A DNA stretch of 64,000 nt, from NCBI GenBank assembly GCA_902806575.1, contig CADCXD010000007.1:1364001-1428000 (forward strand). The letters run 5' to 3'. The DNA comes from Jackrogersella multiformis (Eukaryota > Ascomycota > Sordariomycetes > Xylariales > Hypoxylaceae). The notes under the pieces are model-generated. The model was not told the origin of the DNA, did not search any database, and saw only the letters and a program-made list of their open reading frames with translations. Position numbers and translations under genes: made by a program. Shown here one piece after another: positions 46,201-55,550 of this stretch (positions are counted from its first letter, which is position 1; the number at the start of each line of letters is the position of its first letter).

Positions 46201-47088
46201 CCTGCTCTCGCCAAGACCGGCCTCCAACGCCCCAAGATCGATAGCAAGCTGGTCGAGACATACACCCGCCATTTCTGCGCCCGGGGCTGGCTCCCACGCC
46301 CGCCCCGCCGAACCCAAGCCAACGGAGTGTCGAAACCCTCGAACCGAGGCCCGCTAGCCGGCCGCGTCGCAGTCGTCACGGGAGCATCGTCCGGCATCGG
46401 CGCCGCCGTCGCCGCCGCGCTAGCCCGCGAAGGCGCGCACGTAGCCCTCGCCGCCCGGCGCACCGAGGCCCTCGTCGCCCTCAAGGCCAAGCTCGCCGCC
46501 TCGGGAGGCAAGGTGCTAGTGCACAAGACCGACGTCACGGACAAGGCGCAGGTGGACTCGCTCATGCGGGCCGCGGCGCAAGAGCTCGGGCCGATCGACA
46601 TCCTCGTGTGCTGCGCGGGCGTCATGTACTACACGATGATGGCCAACGCGCAGGCGGAGCAGTGGGACCGCACCGTCGACGTCAACTGCAAGGGGCTGCT
46701 GCACTGCCTGGCGCCGACGGTGCCGGCGATGCTGGCGCGCGGCGGCGGGCACATCGTGGCCGTCTCGTCCGACGCCGGCCGCAAGGTGTTCCCCGGGCTG
46801 GGCGTGTACAGCGCCAGCAAGTTCTTCGTCGAGGCCGCGCTGCAGAGCCTGCGGCTCGAGACCGCCGGCTCCGGCCTGCGCGTCACCTCCGTCCAGCCCG
46901 GCAACACGGCCACCGACCTGCTGGGCATGTCCACCGACGCCGAGGCCGTCAAGAAGTACGGCGAGCCCACCGGCGCCAAGGTCCTGCACCCCGACGAGGT
47001 CGCTGCTGCTGTCGTGTTCGCCCTCCGCCAGCCCCCGCACGTGGCGGTCAATGAGGTCCTGATCGAGCCGAGGGATGAGCCGATTTAG
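43228..47088 (+). CDS. A-T-R-R NRPS-like reductase (betaine reductase type)
   Basis: A single 1,286-residue frame; ATG 43228 is used because the frame upstream opens only with TTG. Domain order: adenylation (about 8-530; YSSGTTGKPKG near 163, GKVDL), thiolation with phosphopantetheine Ser577 in DFFDLGGHSLAL, thioester reductase R1 (LLTGSTGFLGAF about 659; YGQTKW with Y-x3-K about 822), then a second SDR-type reductase R2 (VTGASSGIG about 1050; Tyr1194 and Lys1198 in YSASK). This A-T-R1-R2 architecture is that of Aspergillus ATRR, which reduces glycine betaine via the aldehyde to choline. In the A domain the position normally Asp (binding an alpha-amino group) is Phe208 in VFFVWE, compatible with a quaternary-ammonium substrate. 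ATP and NADPH are the expected co-substrates; cytosolic. Substrate assignment is inference; another carboxylic acid is possible. Confidence 0.9.
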   Translation: MTIIDISKDLSALFLRQVKVTPDAVALEDGPTALTYAELDRKVDILATRLRHDGVGRDGLVGVLLGRSADYVISCLAALRAGGAFLVLELAYPPSLLADVIEDARPTVVITHTAHAGKIKSETPLIILDDKATNTDGVALSNGTAKTLPTLPSEDDLEKLAFVSYSSGTTGKPKGIANPHRAAVLSYDLRFAINDLQPGDRVACNVFFVWEILRPLLRGATVVTIPDETSYDPVALVELLRSKNITETLMTPTLLATVLARHPQLGARLPHLRTVWLNGEVVTTDLARRGLKALPNVRLLNCYSASETHEIACGDIRDMVNDEDRVVPVGPPLDLEHTYILDEEGRRVETGVSGELFVGGKLLARGYLNLPEATAKAFSDDPFDTTPGSRMYRTGDTARILPSGLLEITGRVGAMIKIRGYSVQPPAVENAIIKHLAVRDCAVVAHGDGLDRQLLAYIVPDDEEPNDRMAVKIDESGFSPAARRALSEHLAHYMIPALWVELDSLPTHEVSGKVDLKRLPTPTRSRSPASLAPGQNGNQNQKITIEDIAKMWAAALNIPFKSVMAQEHDFFDLGGHSLALVDLVTRLTGAYGFPVPLGRLAGNPTLQGHLEVVCDARDGHTAAVQADLPAVLRADSVLPPEIKPSGASLQRLSDADTVLLTGSTGFLGAFLLSTILETTSAQVICMVRFADLSNDNYSAGIARIRKNLLDLGLWNDSILDRIEVIPANLSRRRFGLSPDSFKDLAARVQVIIHSAATVNLVYPYAAMQGSNVFGTREILRLACQAGATVHHISTNGVLPPSVEGWSEDAMLDVDEVPEKLLDGYGQTKWVAEQLVLEAAKRGLPARIYRPGTISGHSISGSTNTYDLFNALVVESLQLGHAPDIEGWYAEMTPADFVSKAITSLADLVDTDQRVFHLGDPSPVPTKEIFGILDQLGYPTKPLGWEEWVRLWDEQRGSSKGDNIFTVDILRRGMPTVDFLKWVTVLKDPATGPALAKTGLQRPKIDSKLVETYTRHFCARGWLPRPPRRTQANGVSKPSNRGPLAGRVAVVTGASSGIGAAVAAALAREGAHVALAARRTEALVALKAKLAASGGKVLVHKTDVTDKAQVDSLMRAAAQELGPIDILVCCAGVMYYTMMANAQAEQWDRTVDVNCKGLLHCLAPTVPAMLARGGGHIVAVSSDAGRKVFPGLGVYSASKFFVEAALQSLRLETAGSGLRVTSVQPGNTATDLLGMSTDAEAVKKYGEPTGAKVLHPDEVAAAVVFALRQPPHVAVNEVLIEPRDEPI

Positions 47089-47944
47089 GGGTTGAGGGTT
47101 AAGGGTGGGAGAAGAGGAATAGTAAGACCAAGACCAAGATCAAGATCAAGACCAAGAATAAGAACAACAAGACAAGAGCTTGCCCGGGTTAGAATAAGGT
47201 GACTAGGACGAGAAGAGGGAACCAATTCATTGACATTGGCGAAGGGACGAGTGTCTAGACATTTTGGCGGCTACATCATAATCATGACTGGCTACTGTAC
47301 GGCTACGATGGAGGTTGGAGGCTATAGAGGTTATGTCGGAGGCTCCAGGGACCGTGATGATGAAGTAATGATATGAGAGGGCTGGTATGTTGTATTATGT
47401 ATTCAAAAGCAAACGAAGTAATGAATACCTGCCTAGGTATCGAGTAATGATAACCTAATATGATGAGTTATTGGTTTTTGAATTAGTAAACCGTAAAAAG
47501 GTAACACATTGGCATAGACTGTATAGAGCAATTCTTTTGGATATATCTCGAATGGATATTCTTACCTCAACATCATATGTTCACAATGGATAATACAGAT
47601 ATCCCAACCTTACAAAACGCATTAGAATCACACGTCATAAAGATCAAAGTTTCCACATCCACAGCTCTCTATTGGTATACTTGCTAGAAGTTCTGCGAAT
47701 AGACGCGAGGCCGAACCAGGTCCCCGGCGCCATTAATAAAATTCCTGCGCGGCCGTAAATAGTAGTACACCTCCTTCATAAACATGAATCTAGGCTAGCT
47801 AGAAAGACCCGAAAAGCCGGCCGTCCATAATCCCCAGCCGCATTGAATACCCGCTGAAAGCCGTTAAGTTAAAATAACAGTGTCTAATGCCTTATATTTA
47901 CATGATGCCCCATCATTTTTGGAGTAAGTAGCGTCGAGATGCGC
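47089..47944. other. Intergenic, AC/AG-rich then AT-rich
   Basis: 3' flanks of the reductase (+) and the Ala-rich gene (-). An imperfect AAGACCAAGATCAAG hexamer run lies at 47121-47160. No gene recognised. Confidence 0.5.
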
Positions 47945-48782
47945 TTAGTTTTTAGGCAGTAGGCCGGCCAGGAGATCCTGTAGACCGCCTTGTTGGGCGG
48001 CACCGTTACCACCTGCAGCGCCGCCGAGGAGCTGGCCGACCAAGTCTTTGAGACCGTTACCACCTTGCTGGGCATCGGCACCCGCATCCTGGGCGGCGTC
48101 GGCATTAGCATTTTGGGCGGCATCAGCATTCTGGGCGGCGTCGGCATTCTGGGCGGCGTCGGCGTTATTTTGATCAGCGGCAGCGTTCTTTGCAGCCTTG
48201 GATCCCTTATGGGCAGACTTTCCGTCCTGAGCGGCAGCATCATCGGCGGCAGCAGCATCATCGGCGGCAGCATTATCAGCATTGGCGGCATCATCGGCGG
48301 CAGCATTGTCGGCAGCAGCAGCATCATCAGCAGCAGCATCGGCATTGGCATTTTGCTTGTTAGCCTTTCCCTTCTTGCCTTTCCCTTGGTTATCAGCGGC
48401 GTCGGCGGCATCAGCAGCGTTGGCGGCATCAGCGGCATCAGCTCCAGCATTGGCAGTTCCATTAGCGGCAGCATTGGCCTAATAACACAGTTAGCGATAG
48501 AAGGTAGCAACCTATACGGAAGAACTTACATCGATGGCAGCAGCTGTTCCGTTTCCGGCAGCCGCGGCGGCACCCTTGTGGTGCTTCTTCTTGGGGAATC
48601 GGACATCCAGAGCTATCAACCGCTTATTAGTTTTGGTATGACCTCTAGAGGGCATGATACATACCAAGGTAGTGAGGAGCGGAGCGGACTTCAACAGCCC
48701 CTGGGGCCGAGCGGGTAGGCAAGGCAGCTCCGAAAGAGGCGCCAGCGGCCAGGATCATCACAATAGTTCCGAAGTTCTTCAT
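47945..48782 (-). CDS. Secreted Ala/Asn/Asp-rich low-complexity protein
   Basis: Three exons: 48782-48665, 48612-48530 and 48478-47945, with introns of 52 and 51 nt. The 244-residue product starts MKNFGTIVMILAAGASFGAA, a signal peptide; then LPTRSAPGAVEVRSAPHYL, a possible pro-segment, and a basic stretch (RFPKKKHHKG). The large third exon is almost only Ala, Asn, Asp and Gln: runs such as DDAAAADNAAADD and the hexamer NADAAQ repeated near the end, with one Lys-rich island (KGKKGKANK). The C-terminus returns to a more complex sequence, GLKDLVGQLLGG and GLQDLLAGLLPKN, two similar amphipathic pieces. No family recognised; an extracellular or wall-associated disordered protein is likely. Longer frames on both strands here come from the GC-rich repeat and are shadows. 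Confidence 0.8.
48088..48163 (-). repeat. Coding NADAAQ hexapeptide repeat
   Basis: Within exon 3 of the Ala-rich gene, 18-bp units coding NADAAQ are repeated tandemly (three close copies plus a NANADAAQ variant). Nucleotide units are nearly identical, so expansion by slippage is recent. Confidence 0.7.
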
Positions 48783-51278
48783 GTTGAAAGAGTGTATATC
48801 TACCCGTAGACACTTAACAGAAAGTAAAGAGTGGTTGTTGAAGGTAAATAGTTAAGGGTAATAAAATAATACAGTGAAGAAAGTAGGAGCACAGCTTCAC
48901 ATGGTTAGCCAAAACTGGAACTTGACGGGATTGGATATTTGGGGACTTACCTCTTCAAACAAGAAACCAAAAAAGGAATAGTTGACTGTTAGGACTGATG
49001 TGGATGTGTGAAGAAGCAAGAACAAAACTGGAGTGAATGAGACGGGGAGACCAGAGATTTATGGCTCATCGGAATGTGCTGAACTTTGGATAGGCTCAGC
49101 CATCCTGTCATCGGTTGACATAGTAGAGCAAGGTTCTCTAGATACTACGTACATAGTAGACAATCACATTTCAACTACCCCATAGTAAAAAACAACCTTG
49201 GAATAATAGTAAAACATGATATTGCTACCACAGCTCAAGACGTTAATAGGAGAATATCAAAATCCTAAGAAACACAGGGAACAAGAGCCGTAAACGAGAT
49301 TCCCATTGGATCGAGGAGATCGTAGCCCCACCTATACTAAACACATCAACTTGGCATTTAAAACATGGAGAGAATAGAATTAGATCACCAAATGGTGACA
49401 ATAACGCAGATCTATGACCCCCGATTTGGAGTGGCACTGGGGAGATCAATTAGGAGATCCTTGGGGATCATAAGAGTTGAAACTTTAGATGCCAAGGAAG
49501 CGTGGAGACATGATGTGCCTTTGAGGCTCTCAAATTTCTCGGCAGCGGTAGCCTGTAACGTCAGACGGGGCAGATGGCAGATCAAACGAGCCTCAGACGC
49601 GAATACGGGGCACTAACTAACCAGTAACAGCACCCAGCACGGTGCAAAATCACGTGTGAAAGCTGCAAAGCTGAGTTGCTTGCTATTAATACCTACCTAG
49701 ATAGCTACACTGGGTAGAGGCAGCTAGGTAGAATCCATTATGGGCAGTCGACGAGCTGCAAGTTTGGCAAGTTTATCAAGTTTGTCAGGTTGTCATGCAA
49801 GGTTGAGAGCTCACCATCGGTGGAACCGAGCCTTCCGGTTGCAACCAGGAGGCCCGCTCGAAGTAGTTACCAATTCGGGACAGCCCGAGAGAGCAATCAG
49901 GTCGTAAACTTGATTTATTATCGTCTAGAACGAAGGAGGCTGTGTCTTCACTTGAGATGGCAGACAGGATCGAACTGTGTCAGAAGCTCATGATAATATT
50001 GACATTGGCGCCTACTACGTTTCCAACCAATACTGACTGAACCCTCCTGAAAAACACACAACAACATGCACCTAGTTGGCAGGCAGGCAGGCTGGGTAGT
50101 CAAGCTTTAGAGTAGGTAGAGTAGACTGGCAGACTGGTATCCACGTCGATATTCTCGAACGATTGAGTCGATCACCACTTCTAATAAAAGGGGAGAAGAC
50201 CAGGATCGTGTCTTCTAATAGAATGTGGGCTCATACGCTCAGATGGTCAAGCGCAGATCTTCATTTGGCTTTGGCCATGCGCAAAAAAGCTTCGCCGACG
50301 ATCAAGCCAAGGAAAATCATAGCATAAGAACGATCGCTTTGCTATTATGATGCTTCTGTCCCTGGCCCTGAGAGCGATCGTGAGAATATATTAATGCGAG
50401 CTCCTCTGTCGAACGATCAATGGTAAGCATACGCGTTTGCGTGGTTGATCACAGTTCTGTTACCAGTCATCCGTTGCCCACAGAGGAGGTTGCATATTCA
50501 GGCCGATATTTCAGTTGAATAACGTCCAATGTTTGCGACCGACAAGATGGGAGCAAGTAGATTTTCCTTACTATGTACATCCATAGTAAGAGTCTCAAAA
50601 GTCAGGAGTTAGGGTCGGGAGTAGGTACCTAGGTACCTAAGTAGGTATCTAGGGTTGCCCAGGTGGTAAAGAGAGATCCATCCATAGCACCTTCTACCCC
50701 GAATTCCAAGGTTCCAAGCTTCTGAATCTCGGCCGGGCGATTAGGTAGTGGGTCTAGGTCTTGGATGAACTTACCAGCCTCAATAGGCATCCCCTCCTAC
50801 TCTCCAGCCACAGCCGCACGCACCTGCCACAGAACCCTTCAAAAGCTTCCAAATCACATGAATATGATAGGTTCATGTGATATTCCGGTCGCGGCCTAGA
50901 TCGGCTTGCTGCGGGCTTTGTTAAAGTTCTGGACCAATAAGGTCAAGGGCGAATCGAATGTAACCTCGGCCGGTCGGTCAAATATTTTGCATTGCAGGTG
51001 CCAAATTAAATAACTTTGCGCATGTACCAATTTTGATGTCATCATATTCATTGTCATATTCATTATCATAGTCATTATCATAGTCACTGTCATAGCTATC
51101 CTCAGCTCCAAGTCCAACGACCACCAATTGTCCATTGATAACTCGCTTCAATACTACAACTAATAATCCCTTGGGGCTTCATACCTATGGCGTCGAGAAC
51201 CCGGTGATGGTTTTTACCAGAAAACTACGAAGCCTTCGTCTCCCAAACCAAACCACCTAGGTAGAAAGAAGCTTCACC
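48783..51278. other. Intergenic, no gene seen
   Basis: Includes the upstream region of the Ala-rich gene and, at the right, that of ETF-QO. Frames are short and unmatched. Contains a palindrome at 50622-50639 and an imperfect TCATTATCATAG-type tandem run at about 51047-51098. Confidence 0.5.
50622..50639. repeat. 18-bp perfect palindrome
   Basis: TAGGTACCTAGGTACCTA reads the same on both strands; the same word family as at 24216 and 63414. Confidence 0.9.
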
Positions 51279-53266
51279 ATGTCTACCTCCGTGCCACTTC
51301 ATATGTTCGCACGACGGAGCACCACCTCAATTCGGTCGAGATTTCCCAAGAGACTATGCAAAGCATCATATTCTTCCTCAATTGCTATAACTCGACCGAT
51401 ATGCATTGCTCCAACGGCCCCTCCGACTGCTCGTTCGGCCTTTCGTACCTTTAGCACTTCCCCTCCGAGGTATTTTGCTACTGCCGACGATAGCTTTGAC
51501 CCCAAGACTGTCGAACGAGAGAGCGATGAGGTCGATGTATGTATTGTTGGCGGAGGCCCTGCCGGGTTGAGTGCTGCGATTCGTCTAAAGCAGCTCGCCA
51601 GCGAGAACGGCAACGAGGATTTCAGAGTTTTGTTGCTGGAGAAAGCAGGTGAAATTGGCGCGCATATCCTGTCCGGGGCCGTGATAAACCCAGTCGCGGT
51701 TAAAGACCTGTTTCCCGACTGGCTTGACGAAGCGAACGAGAATAGATTCGAACATGCGACCCCGGCGACGGGAGACAAGATGAGGTTTCTGACCAAGGGC
51801 AGTGCAATACCCTTACCCGCCCCGCCCCAGATGCACAATCACGGCAATTATATCGTCAGCTTAAATCAATTTACAAAATGGTTGGGAGAACGTGCAGAAG
51901 AAATCGGTGTAGAGGTTTATCCTGGATTCGCTGCTTCTGAAGTGCTTTACAAACCCGATGGGTCCGTCCTTGGTGTCGCGACAAATGACCTGGGCATAGG
52001 GCGAGACGGCAAACCAAAGGATAGTTTTGAAAGAGGTATGGAGTTCCACGCCCGAGTTACCCTGTTCGCCGAAGGATGCCACGGCAGTTTGACCAAGCAG
52101 GTTATCAAGAAATTTGACTTGAGAAGGGATAGCCAACACCAAACCTACGGCCTGGGAGTAAAAGAGGTGTGGGAAATCCAACCAGAAAAGTTCCATAAAG
52201 GCGAAATTGTCCATTCTATGGGCTACCCTTTATCCCTTGATACGTATGGTGGCGGTTGGTTATATCATTTCGGTGACAATCTCGTCAGTATTGGGCTTGT
52301 CGTAGCCTTAGATTATAAGAATCCATGGCTATCCCCGTATGGCGAATTTCAAAAGATGAAACAACACCCACTATACAGGTCTGTCCTAGAAGGTGGTAAG
52401 TGTATCTCTTACGGAGCAAGGGCCCTCAGTGAGGGTGGCTTTCAGTCAATTCCCAAAGTCGCCTTTCCTGGAGGCGCACTAATCGGCGACTCCGCCGGCT
52501 TCGTCAATGTTCCGCAAGTCAAAGGTACCCATAATGCCATGAGAACAGGCATGCTAGCTGCGGAGGCGGCGTGGGACGCGTTGGCCGAAGGTAGTGAAGA
52601 ATCTGTCTTCTTATACAAATACGAAGATACTCTCCGAAATTCCAAGGTCTGGAAGGAGTTGAAGGAGGTCCGGAACATGCGACCATCATTCCAGACCCCA
52701 TTAGGGACTCTCGGTGGTGTCATGTACTCCGGCTTGGAGGCGTTCGTTTTCAAGGGTCGCGTTCCTTGGACCTTGAAGCATAGGCATACCGATTACGGCG
52801 CCACCAAGAATGCCGATTCATACCCCAAGATCGAGTATCCCAAGCCAGATGGGAATATTACTTTTGACATCTTGACAAGTGTCTCTCGGACGGGGACGAA
52901 CCATGAGGAAGATCAACCCGTCCATCTCCAAGTCAAGGACTGGGACGCCCATGCCCAGGAAACATGGCCTGCTTATAAAGGCTTGGAGAACCGATTCTGC
53001 CCTGCTGGTGTTTACGAATATGTCGAAGACGATTCAAAGCCACTTGGCGTGAGATTCCAGATTAACTCTCAAAAGTAAGTACCTCGGGTTATCTGAGTAG
53101 ATAGAAGCCGCTCTGGTTCCTAGTTGATTGCGTACCGAGATAACCTCGTTCTAACATTGGCTACAGCTGCATCCATTGCAAGACGTGCGATATCAAGGCA
53201 CCCCACCAGGACATCAACTGGGCCGTGCCTCAAGGTGGCGAGGGACCGAAATACTACATGACATGA
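51279..53266 (+). CDS. ETF-ubiquinone oxidoreductase, mitochondrial
   Basis: Inner-membrane flavoprotein that passes electrons from electron-transfer flavoprotein (fed by acyl-CoA, dimethylglycine and sarcosine dehydrogenases) to ubiquinone. Exon 1 is 51279-53074, exon 2 is 53167-53266; the 92-nt intron has donor GTAAGT and branch TTCTAAC. Length is 631. The N-terminal ~70 residues are Arg/Ser-rich and lack acidic residues, ending near RYFATADD, a mitochondrial presequence. FAD motif VDVCIVGGGPAGLSAAIRL is near residue 85. The 4Fe-4S ligands are Cys574 (RFCPAGVYEY) and Cys600, 603 and 606 (CIHCKTC), three of them in the second exon. The protein ends INWAVPQGGEGPKYYMT, as is usual for the family. 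Convergent with the DUF3445 gene. Confidence 0.95.
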
Positions 53267-53902
53267 AAGAAAAGAGGAGTAGCATGGGGTCTCATGTTTA
53301 AGAAAAGAGACCTCTGGCGTTTCGGGCAAACGGCGAACGCGATTATTGGATTGTGGCGGTATGCTCGAATTCAACTTCCCGGTGTATCAACATTGGCTCT
53401 GACAATAGATTGGTGACTATTATGCGAAACCGGATGGGAAACGCCATATAAAGCTCGGAGATATATTCAACTGTATATATAGGTATATACGCGATGTAGT
53501 GATCGAGGCAAAAGCTAGAGCTTCAGGCAGATTTCGCTGCTGGGCTGTTCATAGAGCTTTGAAAAGTTAAGGATTCACGTTCTATTTTCTTTTAATTACC
53601 ATGTGACTGTACGCAATCATTCCGTGGGAAATATTACACAGGTGCTCTAGTATCGAATTTCTTAATTACCTATCTTGTCAAGTCTTGCCTACCTCTATAT
53701 ATAGAGCCTTTGATACTTATGAGACTGGTTCATCGGATATGATCTTCAGGGGGGAATTTTATAGTATAACCCGAAGCGATCATATAGCAGCGCCAGAGCG
53801 GCTATATCTTAGTTTCGAGTGAATATATCAGATGCTAAATCGCTAGTAAGCTTGAATGCTATTTTTCCATTAGTGCCCATGAACGAACTTTCCCTCGGAG
53901 CC
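53267..53902. other. Intergenic, convergent 3' ends
   Basis: 3' regions of ETF-QO (+) and the DUF3445 gene (-). AT-rich; TATATA-like runs near 53475 and 53695. No gene recognised. Confidence 0.5.
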
Positions 53903-55550
53903 CTAAAAGCCCTGCTGCCTGTGCCACTTCTCCTGCCAGCCGGGGAACCAGGGGCTGTCGTCGAGGGTCTTGACCTCCCAGTCCTTCTCGACGAGGCCCT
54001 TCTCGACCTGCTCCCTCTCGAATTCCTCCAGCGCCGGGATCACCACGTGCTCGGTGTGCCAGGTGTTCTTGTACTTCATCAGGTTCTCCTTGCCCTCCCT
54101 CACCACCTTGAGGACCAGGCTCGGCACGTACGGCTCGTCGCGGAACTCCTCCAGCGGCGTGAACAGCGCCTTGAAGTTGAAGACCACGGCCCCCGAGAGC
54201 GGCAGCCGCCGCAGCGTCTGCCAGTCCACGCGCAGGTGGATCCGGTCCCGCGTCAGGTCCGCGTCCTGCGTGTCCCGGTAGCTGGCGTGCGGGTCGCCCG
54301 GCGGCATGTACAGCGGCTGGTCCACCTCGAGGCCCCAGGAGCCGCGCTGGATGGGCTTGTTCGACGGCATTTTGGAGAAGTATCTAGATATGATGGAGTC
54401 AGAAACGCTGCGAGGAATCTTGGTATGTACTTCAGGTAGGCAAAGAAGAGCGCCCCTTACCTATCCATGCTGAACTGCATCTTCTCCTTGTAATCGGGGA
54501 TCGGGACGTGGATCTCGTGGAGCTTCATCCCGATCTTGGACCCGACGTTCCAGCCCATGGCCGAGCACACGAGGCCGGCGCGGAAGACGTAGTAGCCGGA
54601 CTCGGGGTCGCGCAGGACCATGCCGAAGTCCTCGGGGACGTTGTCCAGCAGCACGAGCAGCGGGTGCTTCTCCGCGACCGCGGTCACGGTGCCGAGGATC
54701 CTGTTCTCCAGCCGCGACTTGTCCGGCGACAGCGCGAAGTACTGCGGGTACCGCGCGCACAGGAACTGCAGGCACATCTCCATCAGCTCCTTGCACGCGA
54801 GCTCCGAGCCCGGCAGCGCCTGCAGCACCGCGTCCCCGTGCCGCGCGTACAGCTCCTGCCGCTGCGCGATGCGCGACCGGTACGTCGACTCCAGCTCCAG
54901 CCACCAGTCGGGCTCGAGTTTAGTCAGGGCTGTCGCGCGTGCGTGTGAGTCGTCAGCTCCCGATTCCCAACCAACGCAGAGGAGACGCGCTGTACTAGTA
55001 GGAAAACTGATTGCTTACACATGGTCTGATGGTACGCCCACCGGAACGGGCGGTACGGCCGCGGCTTGGCCTTGTCGATGTCGAATTCCAGGTAGGGTTT
55101 CGGCATCGGGACCTCGGAGAGCGCGGAGTAGTCCGGGAAGTCTCCCAGCGCCTTGATCTCCCTCACCGAGAAGCCGGTGTAGCAGTACTTGGAGTCGTCG
55201 GCGGTCCGGTAGTCCTCGTCGAGGCGCAGCAGCGAGCGCGCGAACGTGTTCGAGTTGAACGACAGGTCGCCCAGAGCCTGCCGCTGGGCTGGGGGCATAT
55301 TTTTCACCATTACCTTGAGCTGCTCCCGCGGAGAGGGGGGCAGCGTGGAAAGGAGGTCTGATGTGGTGGCGGCAATCGGCTTTGAGGCCGTCTGCTTCTC
55401 GAGCAGCGGCGTGCTGGGGCGGGACGCATTGAGTCCTCCTAGCCCTAATCTCCTGAGTATTACATCTTTCTGGGTCCTATTTAGGGCGATAAACGTGATT
55501 AGGGATAGGACGAGCGCGGATGTCAGCCAGATGGCCGTAGACAGCGCCAT
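53903..55550 (-). CDS. Membrane-anchored DUF3445 / N-demethylase-like protein
   Basis: Three exons: 55550-55019, 54929-54461 and 54383-53903; introns of 89 and 77 nt. The joins restore YHQTM-SLTKLEPDWWLELE and MQFSMDR-YFSKMPSNKPI. Length is 493. Start at 55550 (MALSTAIWLTSALVLSLITF) gives one N-terminal transmembrane helix; the frame above it opens only with TTG. The body matches DUF3445, the family that includes the alpha subunit of the haem-dependent oxidative N-demethylase of methylotrophic bacteria: PYRPFRWAYHQTM, then a long helical region with ILGTVTAVAEKHPLL and YYVFRAGLVCSAMGW, and RGSWGLEVDQPLY with RVDWQTLRRLPLSGAVVFNF. Whether fungal members bind haem or demethylate amines is not established. 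It probably faces the ER or cytosol. Antisense frames are shadows. Confidence 0.85.

Noticed and set aside
45819..47054. Frames of 140-268 codons over the reductase R2 region
   Set aside because: Antisense or out-of-frame to the A-T-R-R protein; no domain of their own.
47990..48718. 242-codon Gly/Ile/Ser-rich plus-strand frame
   Set aside because: Antisense image of the Ala/Asn/Asp repeat; the minus-strand reading has a signal peptide and proper introns.
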